A DNA stretch of 64,000 bases, taken from Balneola sp. MJW-20 (GTDB lineage: Bacteria > Bacteroidota > Rhodothermia > Balneolales > Balneolaceae). The stretch lies in NCBI RefSeq assembly GCF_040811775.1, contig NZ_JBFNXW010000001.1, positions 124,001 through 188,000 of the forward strand. The letters run 5' to 3'. Under the pieces are notes generated by a model. That model saw nothing but the letters and a program-made list of their open reading frames with translations. It ran no database searches and was not told where the DNA came from. A program made the translations under genes and the position numbers. Positions 9,506 through 17,010 of the stretch are shown piece by piece (position 1 is the stretch's first letter; each line of letters opens with the position of its first letter).

Positions 9506-9554
9506 TTCTGCCTTCTGCCTTCTGCCTTCTGCCTTCTGCCTTCTGCCTTCTGCC
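9506..9554 (+). repeat. Perfect tandem heptamer TTCTGCC x7
   Basis: Seven exact head-to-tail copies of TTCTGCC, then a partial TTCCG. The array sits between the rpoN stop and a -7 promoter box 22 bases downstream. Just before it (9471-9491) are three decayed heptads GGATTCA, GGATCTT, GAATATT. The same unit in the same orientation relative to the flanking genes occurs five times at 33221-33255. Confidence 0.97.
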
Positions 9555-9576
9555 TTCCGTAACTCAAGAAAAAATT

Positions 9577-9584
9577 TATATTTG
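9577..9584 (+). promoter_or_regulatory. Bacteroidota-type -7 box (TATATTTG)
   Basis: Exact match to TAnnTTTG, about 57 bases upstream of the propeller gene start. No good TTTG -33 element is seen; the expected place is occupied by the end of the heptamer array. The gene itself has a purine-rich ribosome binding site (AAGGAATAAAG). Confidence 0.45.
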
Positions 9585-9640
9585 CAAGCAACAAACTAAT
9601 TGGCTAGCATCCTGATGAATTTAAATAAGGAATAAAGATT

Positions 9641-10765
9641 ATGAGAATGCGGTATGTGATCGCAGTATTGATTTTACTATCGGCCTGTTCCGGTAAAGAG
9701 CAGAATGATCCGGATAACCCCGGCCTGAATGTCAGTCTGGAAAGAGTTCAATCTATTTATGAAGACCCGGATAATGAGAATTCATTTATGTCCAATATCC
9801 GCTTTCTGGATGCAGACGAAGCCGGAAATGTATACATGTACAGCGGACAGCGAAACGTGATCATGAAGTACCTGGCCGATGGAAGCTTTGACAGGATCAT
9901 CGGCGGACCGGGAGAAGGGCCCGGGGAATATTCCGATGTGACCATGATGCATGTACGCGGGGATTCCCTCTACATTTTTTCCAGGGATACTCAGCGCCTG
10001 CTGGTTTATGACCTGGAGGGAGTATCCTATAACGCCATTCAGGCCGGATCCAATCTCAGCTACCCGGTGCTGCAACCCACCGGATACGGTTATGCGGGTT
10101 TCCACAGCAACAGCTGGTTCACCGATGAAGACCATGCGATCGGTCATGTATACGATCATACCCTGAGATCTCAGCATGAGGATATGCTGATGATATCCGC
10201 TTTCTATCCCGGGATGGTGGAGCAGACCCTGAATGTGCTGGCCGGGAGCGGGCCGCTGAATGTTGTTATGCTCGATGATTACACGGCACTGGCTGCACCA
10301 ATAGTATACCGCGGACAGATCTATGAGCTATCCTATGATACGACGTCAGGGCAGTGGGTAAAGTCCGATTCCATGCGCTCATTTGAAGCAGGGAAATTAT
10401 ATGAAGAAGTTCCGCGGAGCAGTAAACAGAATGATATGAGTTTCATCGGTCCCGGCATGGAAGAGCCGGCCAATTACCGATACCTGTCCCGGTCCAACCG
10501 GTTGTTCATCACAGACGAAGAAGATATTGTCAATTTTACTTACCGGGATGAGGGAGACCGGCGCGACTTTGGGGTGGAGGTCTTCGATGCGAACTACAAC
10601 TATCTGGGATTCGACACCCTGGAGACCGACCCGTTGTATGGGGATGATGAATTCATTTACTTCGACACGCCCGATGCCTATAAGAACGGAAAGTTCTACC
10701 GCAGCAGCTACGATCGTGATCAGGGGATCAGCTTTGTGGAGGTGCTGGAGCTAAGCATAGAGTGA
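9641..10765 (+). CDS. Six-bladed beta-propeller lipoprotein
   Basis: A 374-residue exported protein. The signal ends with a lipobox (LLSACSG, Cys about 16), so it should be a lipoprotein. The body has the repeated pattern of six-bladed beta-propeller proteins of Bacteroidota (NHL/DUF5128-like): a strand reading GNVYMYSGQRNVIMKYLADG followed by the hallmark GGPGEGPGEYSD loop, then SLYIFSRDTQRLLVYDLEG. Such proteins usually bind ligands or partners; no catalytic residues can be assigned. It opens a cluster with MauE-like, Cys-rich peptide and signal peptidase genes, and a second propeller lies 943 bases beyond its stop. Its base composition is like the core genome, unlike that second propeller. 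Confidence 0.8.
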   Translation: MRMRYVIAVLILLSACSGKEQNDPDNPGLNVSLERVQSIYEDPDNENSFMSNIRFLDADEAGNVYMYSGQRNVIMKYLADGSFDRIIGGPGEGPGEYSDVTMMHVRGDSLYIFSRDTQRLLVYDLEGVSYNAIQAGSNLSYPVLQPTGYGYAGFHSNSWFTDEDHAIGHVYDHTLRSQHEDMLMISAFYPGMVEQTLNVLAGSGPLNVVMLDDYTALAAPIVYRGQIYELSYDTTSGQWVKSDSMRSFEAGKLYEEVPRSSKQNDMSFIGPGMEEPANYRYLSRSNRLFITDEEDIVNFTYRDEGDRRDFGVEVFDANYNYLGFDTLETDPLYGDDEFIYFDTPDAYKNGKFYRSSYDRDQGISFVEVLELSIE

Positions 10766-10933
10766 GGATCTTTAACTTAGTTCTTAGCTGCTTGTTGATC
10801 TTACCCTTTCAAAACTTTTTTTACGGCTTGTAAAAGCGCCTCGTAAAATTAGATAGTAAAACTTCTTGCCATCGATAGTCATCCCGATTTAATTGTCCTC
10901 TAGGATATTAAATTAAAGTGGGTTAAGGGTAAG

Positions 10934-11365
10934 ATGAATGTGATCGAGAGGTATATTCGATATATAATTGGTGGAGTGTTCCTGGCTGCCGGAGTAATTA
11001 AGTTTTTAGATCCGGAGAAAACATCGGACATCATAGTTTTTTTTGAGATCCTACCTCATGAACAAGCCATCGCTTTTGTATATCTCACCGCCCTGGTAGA
11101 GGTTACATTAGCGATCCTATTGGTGATAAAGGTGAAGCCTAAGTGGACGGGTGCTGCGATTACGGGACTTTGTTTTGTATTCGTATGCATCAGTCTCTTA
11201 GGATGGCTCAATAACTGGAACCTGGCCTGCGGGTGCTTCGGGCGGTTTTCTTATGGAAAATTTGACGGGATGATGACCCTGAGAAACAGTGTATTACTGG
11301 TCATGTCTGCAGGGGTATTCTATCAGTCAAGCAAGAGAGAGGCTTTGCGTAAAAGCCAAAACTAA
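10934..11365 (+). CDS. MauE/DoxX-like integral membrane protein
   Basis: A 143-residue membrane protein with four predicted transmembrane segments (about residues 9-25, 44-66, 72-91, 115-131). It matches the MauE-type family of small DoxX-like proteins: the N-terminal YIIGGVFLAAGVIKFLDP and the late motif ACGCFGRF (Cys99, Cys101). MauE proteins are needed for methylamine dehydrogenase maturation, where many disulfides form, and homologues occur with thioredoxin-like proteins; the CGCFG pair suggests a thiol-disulfide role. No methylamine dehydrogenase is present here. Twenty bases after its stop is a gene for a Cys-rich secreted peptide, a plausible substrate. The partnership is inference. 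Confidence 0.75.
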   Translation: MNVIERYIRYIIGGVFLAAGVIKFLDPEKTSDIIVFFEILPHEQAIAFVYLTALVEVTLAILLVIKVKPKWTGAAITGLCFVFVCISLLGWLNNWNLACGCFGRFSYGKFDGMMTLRNSVLLVMSAGVFYQSSKREALRKSQN

Positions 11366-11385
11366 CCAATAAACAGGAGAGAACA

Positions 11386-11658
11386 ATGAAGATCAAAACA
11401 ATACTTAGCAATACAATGGCAGCCGTAATTCTGTTCGCGATGGTAAGCGGATTTCAGGTTGAAAGCGATCAGGGTAACCTCACATTGATCGACAAAGCCC
11501 TCGGGGTAGAACAAGCCTATGCCGGTCCGTGCGGAGACGCCGGCTGTGATGGAAAAGCCGGTTATTGTGGTACAGTAACAGTAATAAAATTATTCAACTG
11601 GAGATTAAAGAAGGATTGTAGCGGAAGTACAAGAATTTCCAGCCCTTTAATAGATTAA
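11386..11658 (+). CDS. Small Cys-rich secreted pre-pro-peptide, NVEALA-like
   Basis: A 90-residue precursor with a good ribosome binding site (CAGGAGAG). Lys2 and Lys4 precede a hydrophobic segment (about residues 11-23). An acidic linker then leads to LIDKALGVEQAYA and a core beginning GPCGDAGCDGKAGYCG. The four cysteines are 49, 54, 61 and 78, enough for two disulfides. The Ala-Tyr-Ala at 44-46 looks like a cleavage site but is about 20 residues past the hydrophobic segment, too far for ordinary signal peptide removal, so a second cut is likely. The D-x-AL-x-VE-x-A-x-A pattern recalls the NVEALA family of Bacteroidota peptides (weak similarity). The function is not known. Confidence 0.7.
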   Translation: MKIKTILSNTMAAVILFAMVSGFQVESDQGNLTLIDKALGVEQAYAGPCGDAGCDGKAGYCGTVTVIKLFNWRLKKDCSGSTRISSPLID

Positions 11659-11666
11659 TCATTAAC

Positions 11667-11693
11667 TGCATACCCAATGAAATTGGGTATGCA
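11667..11693 (+). terminator. Perfect 12-bp hairpin after the peptide gene
   Basis: TGCATACCCAAT, loop GAA, ATTGGGTATGCA, starting 8 bases past the peptide stop. The tail is CTCAATTTTAG, with only a short T run. It may be a partial terminator or a stem that protects the upstream transcript, making the peptide mRNA more abundant than the downstream genes. Confidence 0.6.
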
Positions 11694-11708
11694 CTCAATT
11701 TTAGATTT

Positions 11709-12791
11709 ATGAAAAGTTTACTACTAATTCTGAGTTTAATCTTTCCCATATCAATCTCTGCACAATTGATAGAAGAGAATATTCTACTTAACTCTGGCAT
11801 GAAATATGAAACGATACCGGATAAATGGTATGAACTTAGAACCGAGCTACTAGATTCAACTAACTTGGAGGATCATGATATATTCTATCCACATGCTCTT
11901 ACAGTGAATAAATCTAATGAACTTGCAGTAATGGCATGGGATGACAGGGTAATTTATGTATTCAATGAAGGTAAACTTTCAGCCCCAAAGAAACTAAGAA
12001 GTCGAAAAGGGAGAGGCCCTAGAGAATATGACCTTCCATTTGATATGTATCTAAGCGAAAATGAATTGTGGATTAGTGATATCAACTTAAGGAAAATTGA
12101 TGCATGGGATATCAATAAAAATGAGATTGTTAGATCGCATTCGTTCGAAAATGTTTTTGTAAAGCCTGATCAAATAGCTGTATGCAGGAATAAAATTTTA
12201 AACACCAATGAGTTATTTGTTTTGTCGACCCAATATGGATACGGTGACAGTAAAAAGGAGGGAATTCTTCATAAATATCATCTGAAAAATGAAAATCTAG
12301 TTCATAAAGAGACTTTCCAGAAACTTACTGATCAGGATGAAAGATATGGATACGTAATTACGGGCGATATAAACTGTAGCGATAATGGAGACTTATTTTA
12401 CTCAGGTGATTTTACAGGGACTATTCGAAAATATAACACTAATGGTGAGATACTATATTTCAGAGGAGCTAATAATTTTATTGTAGAAGAACCCCTGTTC
12501 TTCAAAAAGGATGAAGATATGACAATCTATAATCCAGATGCTCCAAGAATAAATGGAGATGTATTTATGATAAATGATGAGGTATTCATAGGCAGATCTA
12601 GAAGTATTGATAGATATATATATGGAATAGATGTCTATAACCCTAAATCCGGTAACTACTTATATTCATTTAAATTTCCTATTCCTGCAAAAGAATACGC
12701 TATAACTGAAAATCGATTGTTTATAGTCGAATATAAGGGTGATAATGGATTTGATTTAAAAGTATTTGACTATGTGATTATAAAAGATTGA
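11709..12791 (+). CDS. Secreted six-bladed beta-propeller protein (A+T-rich gene)
   Basis: A 360-residue protein with a signal peptide (about residues 1-18, ending ISISAQ). The propeller signature appears as RKGRGPREYDLPFDMYLSENE followed by LWISDINLRKIDAWDINKN, the same GxGPxEY loop and strand pattern as the propeller at 9641, though overall similarity looks low. Codons are strongly biased to A/T (AAT, ATA, TTA, GAT) compared with flanking genes, which suggests acquisition from elsewhere. It is not a lipoprotein, unlike its upstream relative. The stop codon directly abuts the ATG of the signal peptidase gene, so the two are almost certainly co-translated. No function beyond ligand or partner binding can be inferred. 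Confidence 0.75.
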   Translation: MKSLLLILSLIFPISISAQLIEENILLNSGMKYETIPDKWYELRTELLDSTNLEDHDIFYPHALTVNKSNELAVMAWDDRVIYVFNEGKLSAPKKLRSRKGRGPREYDLPFDMYLSENELWISDINLRKIDAWDINKNEIVRSHSFENVFVKPDQIAVCRNKILNTNELFVLSTQYGYGDSKKEGILHKYHLKNENLVHKETFQKLTDQDERYGYVITGDINCSDNGDLFYSGDFTGTIRKYNTNGEILYFRGANNFIVEEPLFFKKDEDMTIYNPDAPRINGDVFMINDEVFIGRSRSIDRYIYGIDVYNPKSGNYLYSFKFPIPAKEYAITENRLFIVEYKGDNGFDLKVFDYVIIKD

Positions 12792-13349
12792 ATGAAGCAT
12801 TTGATGATATCAGTAATTTTCTTCGGCATTTTATGTAGTGCATTCATTCTTCTAAAAGTCTACAAAGTCCAGACTCGGTCTATGGTTCCGGCAATATTAC
12901 CGGGTGACTATATCCTGGTCAGCAGGTATCAGGTTAGCCCGGTAAGAGGAGATATCATTGCATTTTATAGGAAAAGAGAAGATGGAAGTCGGGTAATGAT
13001 CAAAAGAGTATTTGCAGCAGCAGGTGATACCATGCACATAACAAATTCTACAATGAACTCCGGAAACCTGAGCATTCCGCATGATCCGGCTTTTATATGG
13101 TTAAGGGGGAGAGTAGGCTCTAAGGAGGATACCGTACTTAATTATAAGTACTTCCTCCTGGAGTCTATTTCCGCTTCAAACCTGAATAGGTCCCCTGCCA
13201 CAGGAAGAGATACCAGAGACTCATCGATCATTGTTCCCGGTAATCATATATTTGTAGTAGGGGATAATTACACAGAAAGTATGGACAGCAGGTTTTGGGG
13301 TTTTGTTCACCAGGATCAGATTATAGGTGAAGTAATTGCAAGCATTTAG
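12792..13349 (+). CDS. Signal peptidase I (S26 family), short form
   Basis: A 185-residue S26A signal peptidase. One N-terminal transmembrane anchor (about residues 5-21) is followed by the catalytic Ser box TRSMVPAILPGDYILV (Ser30), the general-base Lys box MIKRVFAAAGD (Lys71), and the C-terminal box GDNYTESMDSRFWG (about 157-170). All catalytic elements are intact. It is smaller than the housekeeping LepB expected in this group and lies in a cluster with a secreted Cys-rich precursor, so a dedicated processing role is plausible but unproven. The ATG immediately follows the upstream TGA without a gap. Base composition is moderately A+T-rich. Confidence 0.9.
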   Translation: MKHLMISVIFFGILCSAFILLKVYKVQTRSMVPAILPGDYILVSRYQVSPVRGDIIAFYRKREDGSRVMIKRVFAAAGDTMHITNSTMNSGNLSIPHDPAFIWLRGRVGSKEDTVLNYKYFLLESISASNLNRSPATGRDTRDSSIIVPGNHIFVVGDNYTESMDSRFWGFVHQDQIIGEVIASI

Positions 13350-13481
13350 GAAAAATTAGTTATTGCAGGTCTTGAAAAAATTTATTTATGTATAAGTAAA
13401 TAAAAAACAGAAGGACAGTCGCATTTAAATTTATTGTCAGCTTTCAGGGGTGTAAATCAATAACCTCTAAATATTAATGTG

Positions 13482-13814
13482 ATGGAAAAGAAGATCAAAA
13501 ATGCCATTGACCTGGTAAGGGAGAATCTGTCTGAAATTCATAATGTAGCGGAGTGGTCAGATGAAATGGGGTATAAAAAGCCGAGAAATTTTTCTGAAGA
13601 CTTCAATGACTGCTTTGGTGAAAAGCCACTTAAAGTTCTGGTGAAACTAAAGCTGGCCAAAGCGATCAACATGCTACAGAAAGATCCTGATATTCTTCAT
13701 TATCAGGTGGCGAGAGCTATTGGCCTTGCTAATGAACAGTCTTTATATAAATTCATAAAACATCATACGGGGAAACCGCCTACTCACTTCAAAAAGAAAA
13801 AACAAGTTTCCTGA
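13482..13814 (+). CDS. Stand-alone AraC-type DNA-binding protein
   Basis: A 110-residue protein consisting only of the AraC/XylS C-terminal double helix-turn-helix. The first HTH region is NVAEWSDEMGYKKPRNFSED. The linker helix is VKLKLAKAINMLQKD, matching the family's RLxxAxxLL. The second HTH is YQVARAIGLANEQSLYKFIK, followed by HHTGKPPTHFKK, the usual GxxPxxFR end. There is no sensor domain. I start at ATG 13482; a GTG one codon earlier is possible. It ends in its own terminator, just before the RND efflux operon, and may control either that operon or the peptide cluster upstream. Confidence 0.8.
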   Translation: MEKKIKNAIDLVRENLSEIHNVAEWSDEMGYKKPRNFSEDFNDCFGEKPLKVLVKLKLAKAINMLQKDPDILHYQVARAIGLANEQSLYKFIKHHTGKPPTHFKKKKQVS

Positions 13815-13821
13815 ACTTTAC

Positions 13822-13860
13822 ATACCCCTCATTCGTCTGAGGGGTATATTTATTTATATT
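13822..13860 (+). terminator. Rho-independent terminator after AraC-type gene
   Basis: Perfect 10-bp stem ATACCCCTCA / TGAGGGGTAT with a 6-base loop (TTCGTC) followed by ATTTATTTATATT. It separates the peptide cluster from the efflux operon. Confidence 0.85.
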
Positions 13861-13868
13861 GAGGTAAT

Positions 13869-13882
13869 ACTAATTAATTAGT
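13869..13882. promoter_or_regulatory. Perfect 14-base palindrome upstream of RND operon
   Basis: ACTAATTAATTAGT is an exact inverted repeat, 53 bases before the first efflux permease start. It has the size of a dimer-binding operator of a TetR- or MarR-type regulator, but no such regulator is in the window. Confidence 0.3.
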
Positions 13883-13935
13883 TTCCAGGGCTGCTATTTT
13901 TCACTATACTCTCTAAGTAATAAAAATTATTCTAC

Positions 13936-16900
13936 TTGCTGCTTAAAAAACCTATTGCGTCGGTTATCCTGGTCCTGGCGGTCCTCATCTTCGGGGGCAT
14001 CACGCTCGACCGCTTATCTATCGAACTCCTGCCGGATGTGGCGAGGCCTTCTATACTGGTTCGTACCGACTATACCGGAGCACCGGCATCGGATGTGGAA
14101 CTCCGGGTTACCGAACCGCTGGAGGGAGTACTCAGTTCGGTCCGCGGAGTGAAAGAGATCGAGGCGCTCTCGCGCCAGGGACAATCCCTGATCTTCCTCA
14201 CCTTCGAGTGGGGCTATAACATGGATATCGCTTTTCTGAATGTGCGGGAGAAACTGGACCTGGCCCGAAGCCAGCTGCCCGGGGAAGCCGAAAGACCGCA
14301 GCTGGTCTATTCTTCCGCTTCCGAGGATCCCATTGCCACTATCGCCCTGAGACTGTCCACAGTTTCCAATGAGACCTTTGATAATCGCCTGGCCCTGAAG
14401 CGGTGGGCCGAACAGGTATTCACCCGGCGGGTGGAGCAGCAGGAGGGAATTGCACAGGCATTGCTCGTGGGCGAAGTGGAGCCGGAGGTGCAGATACGTT
14501 TTCAGCCCAGACTGCTCGACCGTTACGGGATCAGTATAGAGGACGTTCGCCGGCAGGTGAATGATGCCAATATTGTTTCTTCAACGGGTGAACTGCGTGA
14601 CGGCTGGTACCGCTATGCCCTTAAAATTGAAAGTCGCCTGGAAAGCGTGGATGAACTCCGGCAGATCCCGGTGGTTTCCCTGGCCAGCGGGCGGGTGCTG
14701 ACCCTGGAGGAGATCGCAGATGTGCAGCTTGCCGAGGCAGATCCCTCAGCCTTTGCTCTGCTCGACGGGGAAGAGGTCCTGAATGTCCTGGTCAAAAAAG
14801 AATACGGTACAAATACGGTAGAGGTTTTCAAGACCCTGCAGAATACGCTGGATGAGGTTCGTGAACAGAATAACGACATCAGTATCGAGGTGATCCGCGA
14901 AGATGCCAGCTATATTGAGAATTCCATATCAAACCTGCTTCAGACCCTCCTGATCGGAGGTGCACTGGCTTTCCTGGTGCTCTTTCTTTTTCTGGATGAT
15001 GTGAGAAGTCCCTTTACCATCGGGGTCTCTATTCCGGTCAGTATCTTTCTGACCTTCATCGTAATGTACTTGTTTAATATTCAGCTGAATATCATTTCTC
15101 TGAGCGGACTGACCCTGGGTATCGGACTCCTGCTTGATAATGCCATTGTGGTGCTGGAGAATATCAGCCGATACCGGCAAAAAGGACTGGGTCGTTTCGA
15201 AGCTGCCCGGAAGGGAACCCGGGAGATCGGGCTGGCCGTCACGGCTTCCACCTTTACGACAATATCGGTATTCCTGCCTCTTATTTTTCTGGGAGGATTT
15301 GAAGGAGCTTTTTTCCGCGACCTCGCAGCTACGCTGTCATTCAGTTTATTGAGTTCTTTGCTGGTTGCTCTCTTTCTCCTTCCTGTTTTTGTAGCTCAGT
15401 TCAGCAGGAAAGCAAAAGGAGGAGGTGTCCTGACAAAAGTTTCTGCCATCTTAGAGCAGATCATTGAGGCTTACGAGAAAAGTTTAGCAGAAGCATTGAA
15501 AAAGCCGGTTCTGCTAAGCATTATGGCTTTGCTATTGCTGGTAATAGCTGCCGGTGCATTTATGTATGTGCCCAAAGGGATTCTTCCGGAGGATGAACCG
15601 GATACCGTTGAGTACCTGGTAACCCTGCCGGGAAACACGGCTTTGAGATCATCCAAAGAGTCAGCCCGTGAGATCAGCCAGCTGCTGAAGTCTCGTGTAC
15701 AAACGGGTAATATTCTGATCCTTGGAGGATATACGGATAACACCAGTGTGGAGTCGATCACCAATGAGGGTCCGAATAAATTCAGAGTTACCGTGCCGGT
15801 AGCATCCTATGCGGAGGAAGAAAGAGTGGAGGCTGTATTCGATGAGCTTGGCAAGGTATATCAAAGCTGGGCTTTTCAGAAACTTTCGGAGAGTGGATTT
15901 GGCGGAGGAACGGCCGCAGTCGATTCTCCGGTAGAACTAAGTATCATTGGCACCGACCGTAGTTTCAGCGAGCGTATTGCTCAATCGCTGCAGCCTTACC
16001 TGCAGAAGAGCATAGACGGCATTACCTTAAATAAAAAATATCCCCAGACTCTCAGGGCCTATCAGGTCCGGTTCATCCCGGATAATCTGATCGGTTTTGA
16101 TATCACCGAGGATCAGGTGATCGCCTATCTGGAATCTCTGACCCGGGGAACTTATATCTCTGACTGGAACCGGCAGGATGAACAGATCACGATCCGAATG
16201 ATCGGGGAGCGGCAGGCGAATCTGGACCCAAGAGAGATCTCCGTTAACCTCAATAATAAGATCATTCCGATCAGTGCAATAGCCGATATCCGCATAGCTG
16301 AGGAAGCTGAGCAGCTGGAAAGAATAGGTCAGGCTGCAATACTTTCCTATAATACTAATCTGACCTTTTTCGACTGGTGGTGGAACAGTGCGGAGATCGA
16401 GAACCGGATCAACCGTTTCATGCAGGATTCAGGGTACGAGGTGGAAATACGAGGGTCGGCCCTTCAGGTAATAGACCTGCTGAAAGAACTGGGCCTGCTC
16501 CTGGGGATAAGCGTATTGCTTATCTATCTGATCCTGGCTATTCAGTACGAAAACCTTAAGTATCCATTTATCATTATACTCGCGATCCCTTTTGCATGGG
16601 TAGGTTCTCTTTTCGCACTTTTCATTGGAGGAGTAAGCCTTAATGCTTTGTCTTTTATGGGAATTCTGATACTGACCGGGATCGCAGTAAATGATTCCAT
16701 ACTTAAAGTAGATTTTATGCGTCGTTATTACGATGAATCAGGAGACCTGGACGAAGCGATCCGGCAGGCGGGCATTAACAGATTCCGGCCGGTGGTTATG
16801 ACCAGTTTAACGACCATTTTAGGACTGATCCCGATGCTCATTCCATTCGGGGATGGGTATGCATTCCGGCAGTCTCTCGCTATTGCACTGATGGGTGGAA

Positions 16901-17010
16901 TGGTGAGCAGTACCATACTAACCCTGTACCTGATACCTATGGTTTTCAAATGGGTGGAAGGCCGTAAACAGAGAAAAGAAACGAAGAAGAAAGATTATGC
17001 TGAAGCCTGA
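13936..17010 (+). CDS. RND efflux permease (first of two)
   Basis: Inner-membrane resistance-nodulation-division transporter of 1024 residues, with the normal AcrB-like layout: TM1 (PIASVILVLAVLIFGG), a large periplasmic loop, TM2-6, a central cytoplasmic break, TM7, a second loop and TM8-12. In TM4 the proton-relay motif is LLLDNAIVVLEN (about residue 400), so one Asp of the AcrB Asp-Asp pair is Asn. In TM10 the usual Lys region reads AVNDSILKVDF. Both patterns are common in the wider HAE family. The start is TTG 13936, the only reasonable start after an in-frame stop; the N-terminus is slightly short. It overlaps the adaptor gene by 14 bases. Confidence 0.93.
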   Translation: MLLKKPIASVILVLAVLIFGGITLDRLSIELLPDVARPSILVRTDYTGAPASDVELRVTEPLEGVLSSVRGVKEIEALSRQGQSLIFLTFEWGYNMDIAFLNVREKLDLARSQLPGEAERPQLVYSSASEDPIATIALRLSTVSNETFDNRLALKRWAEQVFTRRVEQQEGIAQALLVGEVEPEVQIRFQPRLLDRYGISIEDVRRQVNDANIVSSTGELRDGWYRYALKIESRLESVDELRQIPVVSLASGRVLTLEEIADVQLAEADPSAFALLDGEEVLNVLVKKEYGTNTVEVFKTLQNTLDEVREQNNDISIEVIREDASYIENSISNLLQTLLIGGALAFLVLFLFLDDVRSPFTIGVSIPVSIFLTFIVMYLFNIQLNIISLSGLTLGIGLLLDNAIVVLENISRYRQKGLGRFEAARKGTREIGLAVTASTFTTISVFLPLIFLGGFEGAFFRDLAATLSFSLLSSLLVALFLLPVFVAQFSRKAKGGGVLTKVSAILEQIIEAYEKSLAEALKKPVLLSIMALLLLVIAAGAFMYVPKGILPEDEPDTVEYLVTLPGNTALRSSKESAREISQLLKSRVQTGNILILGGYTDNTSVESITNEGPNKFRVTVPVASYAEEERVEAVFDELGKVYQSWAFQKLSESGFGGGTAAVDSPVELSIIGTDRSFSERIAQSLQPYLQKSIDGITLNKKYPQTLRAYQVRFIPDNLIGFDITEDQVIAYLESLTRGTYISDWNRQDEQITIRMIGERQANLDPREISVNLNNKIIPISAIADIRIAEEAEQLERIGQAAILSYNTNLTFFDWWWNSAEIENRINRFMQDSGYEVEIRGSALQVIDLLKELGLLLGISVLLIYLILAIQYENLKYPFIIILAIPFAWVGSLFALFIGGVSLNALSFMGILILTGIAVNDSILKVDFMRRYYDESGDLDEAIRQAGINRFRPVVMTSLTTILGLIPMLIPFGDGYAFRQSLAIALMGGMVSSTILTLYLIPMVFKWVEGRKQRKETKKKDYAEA

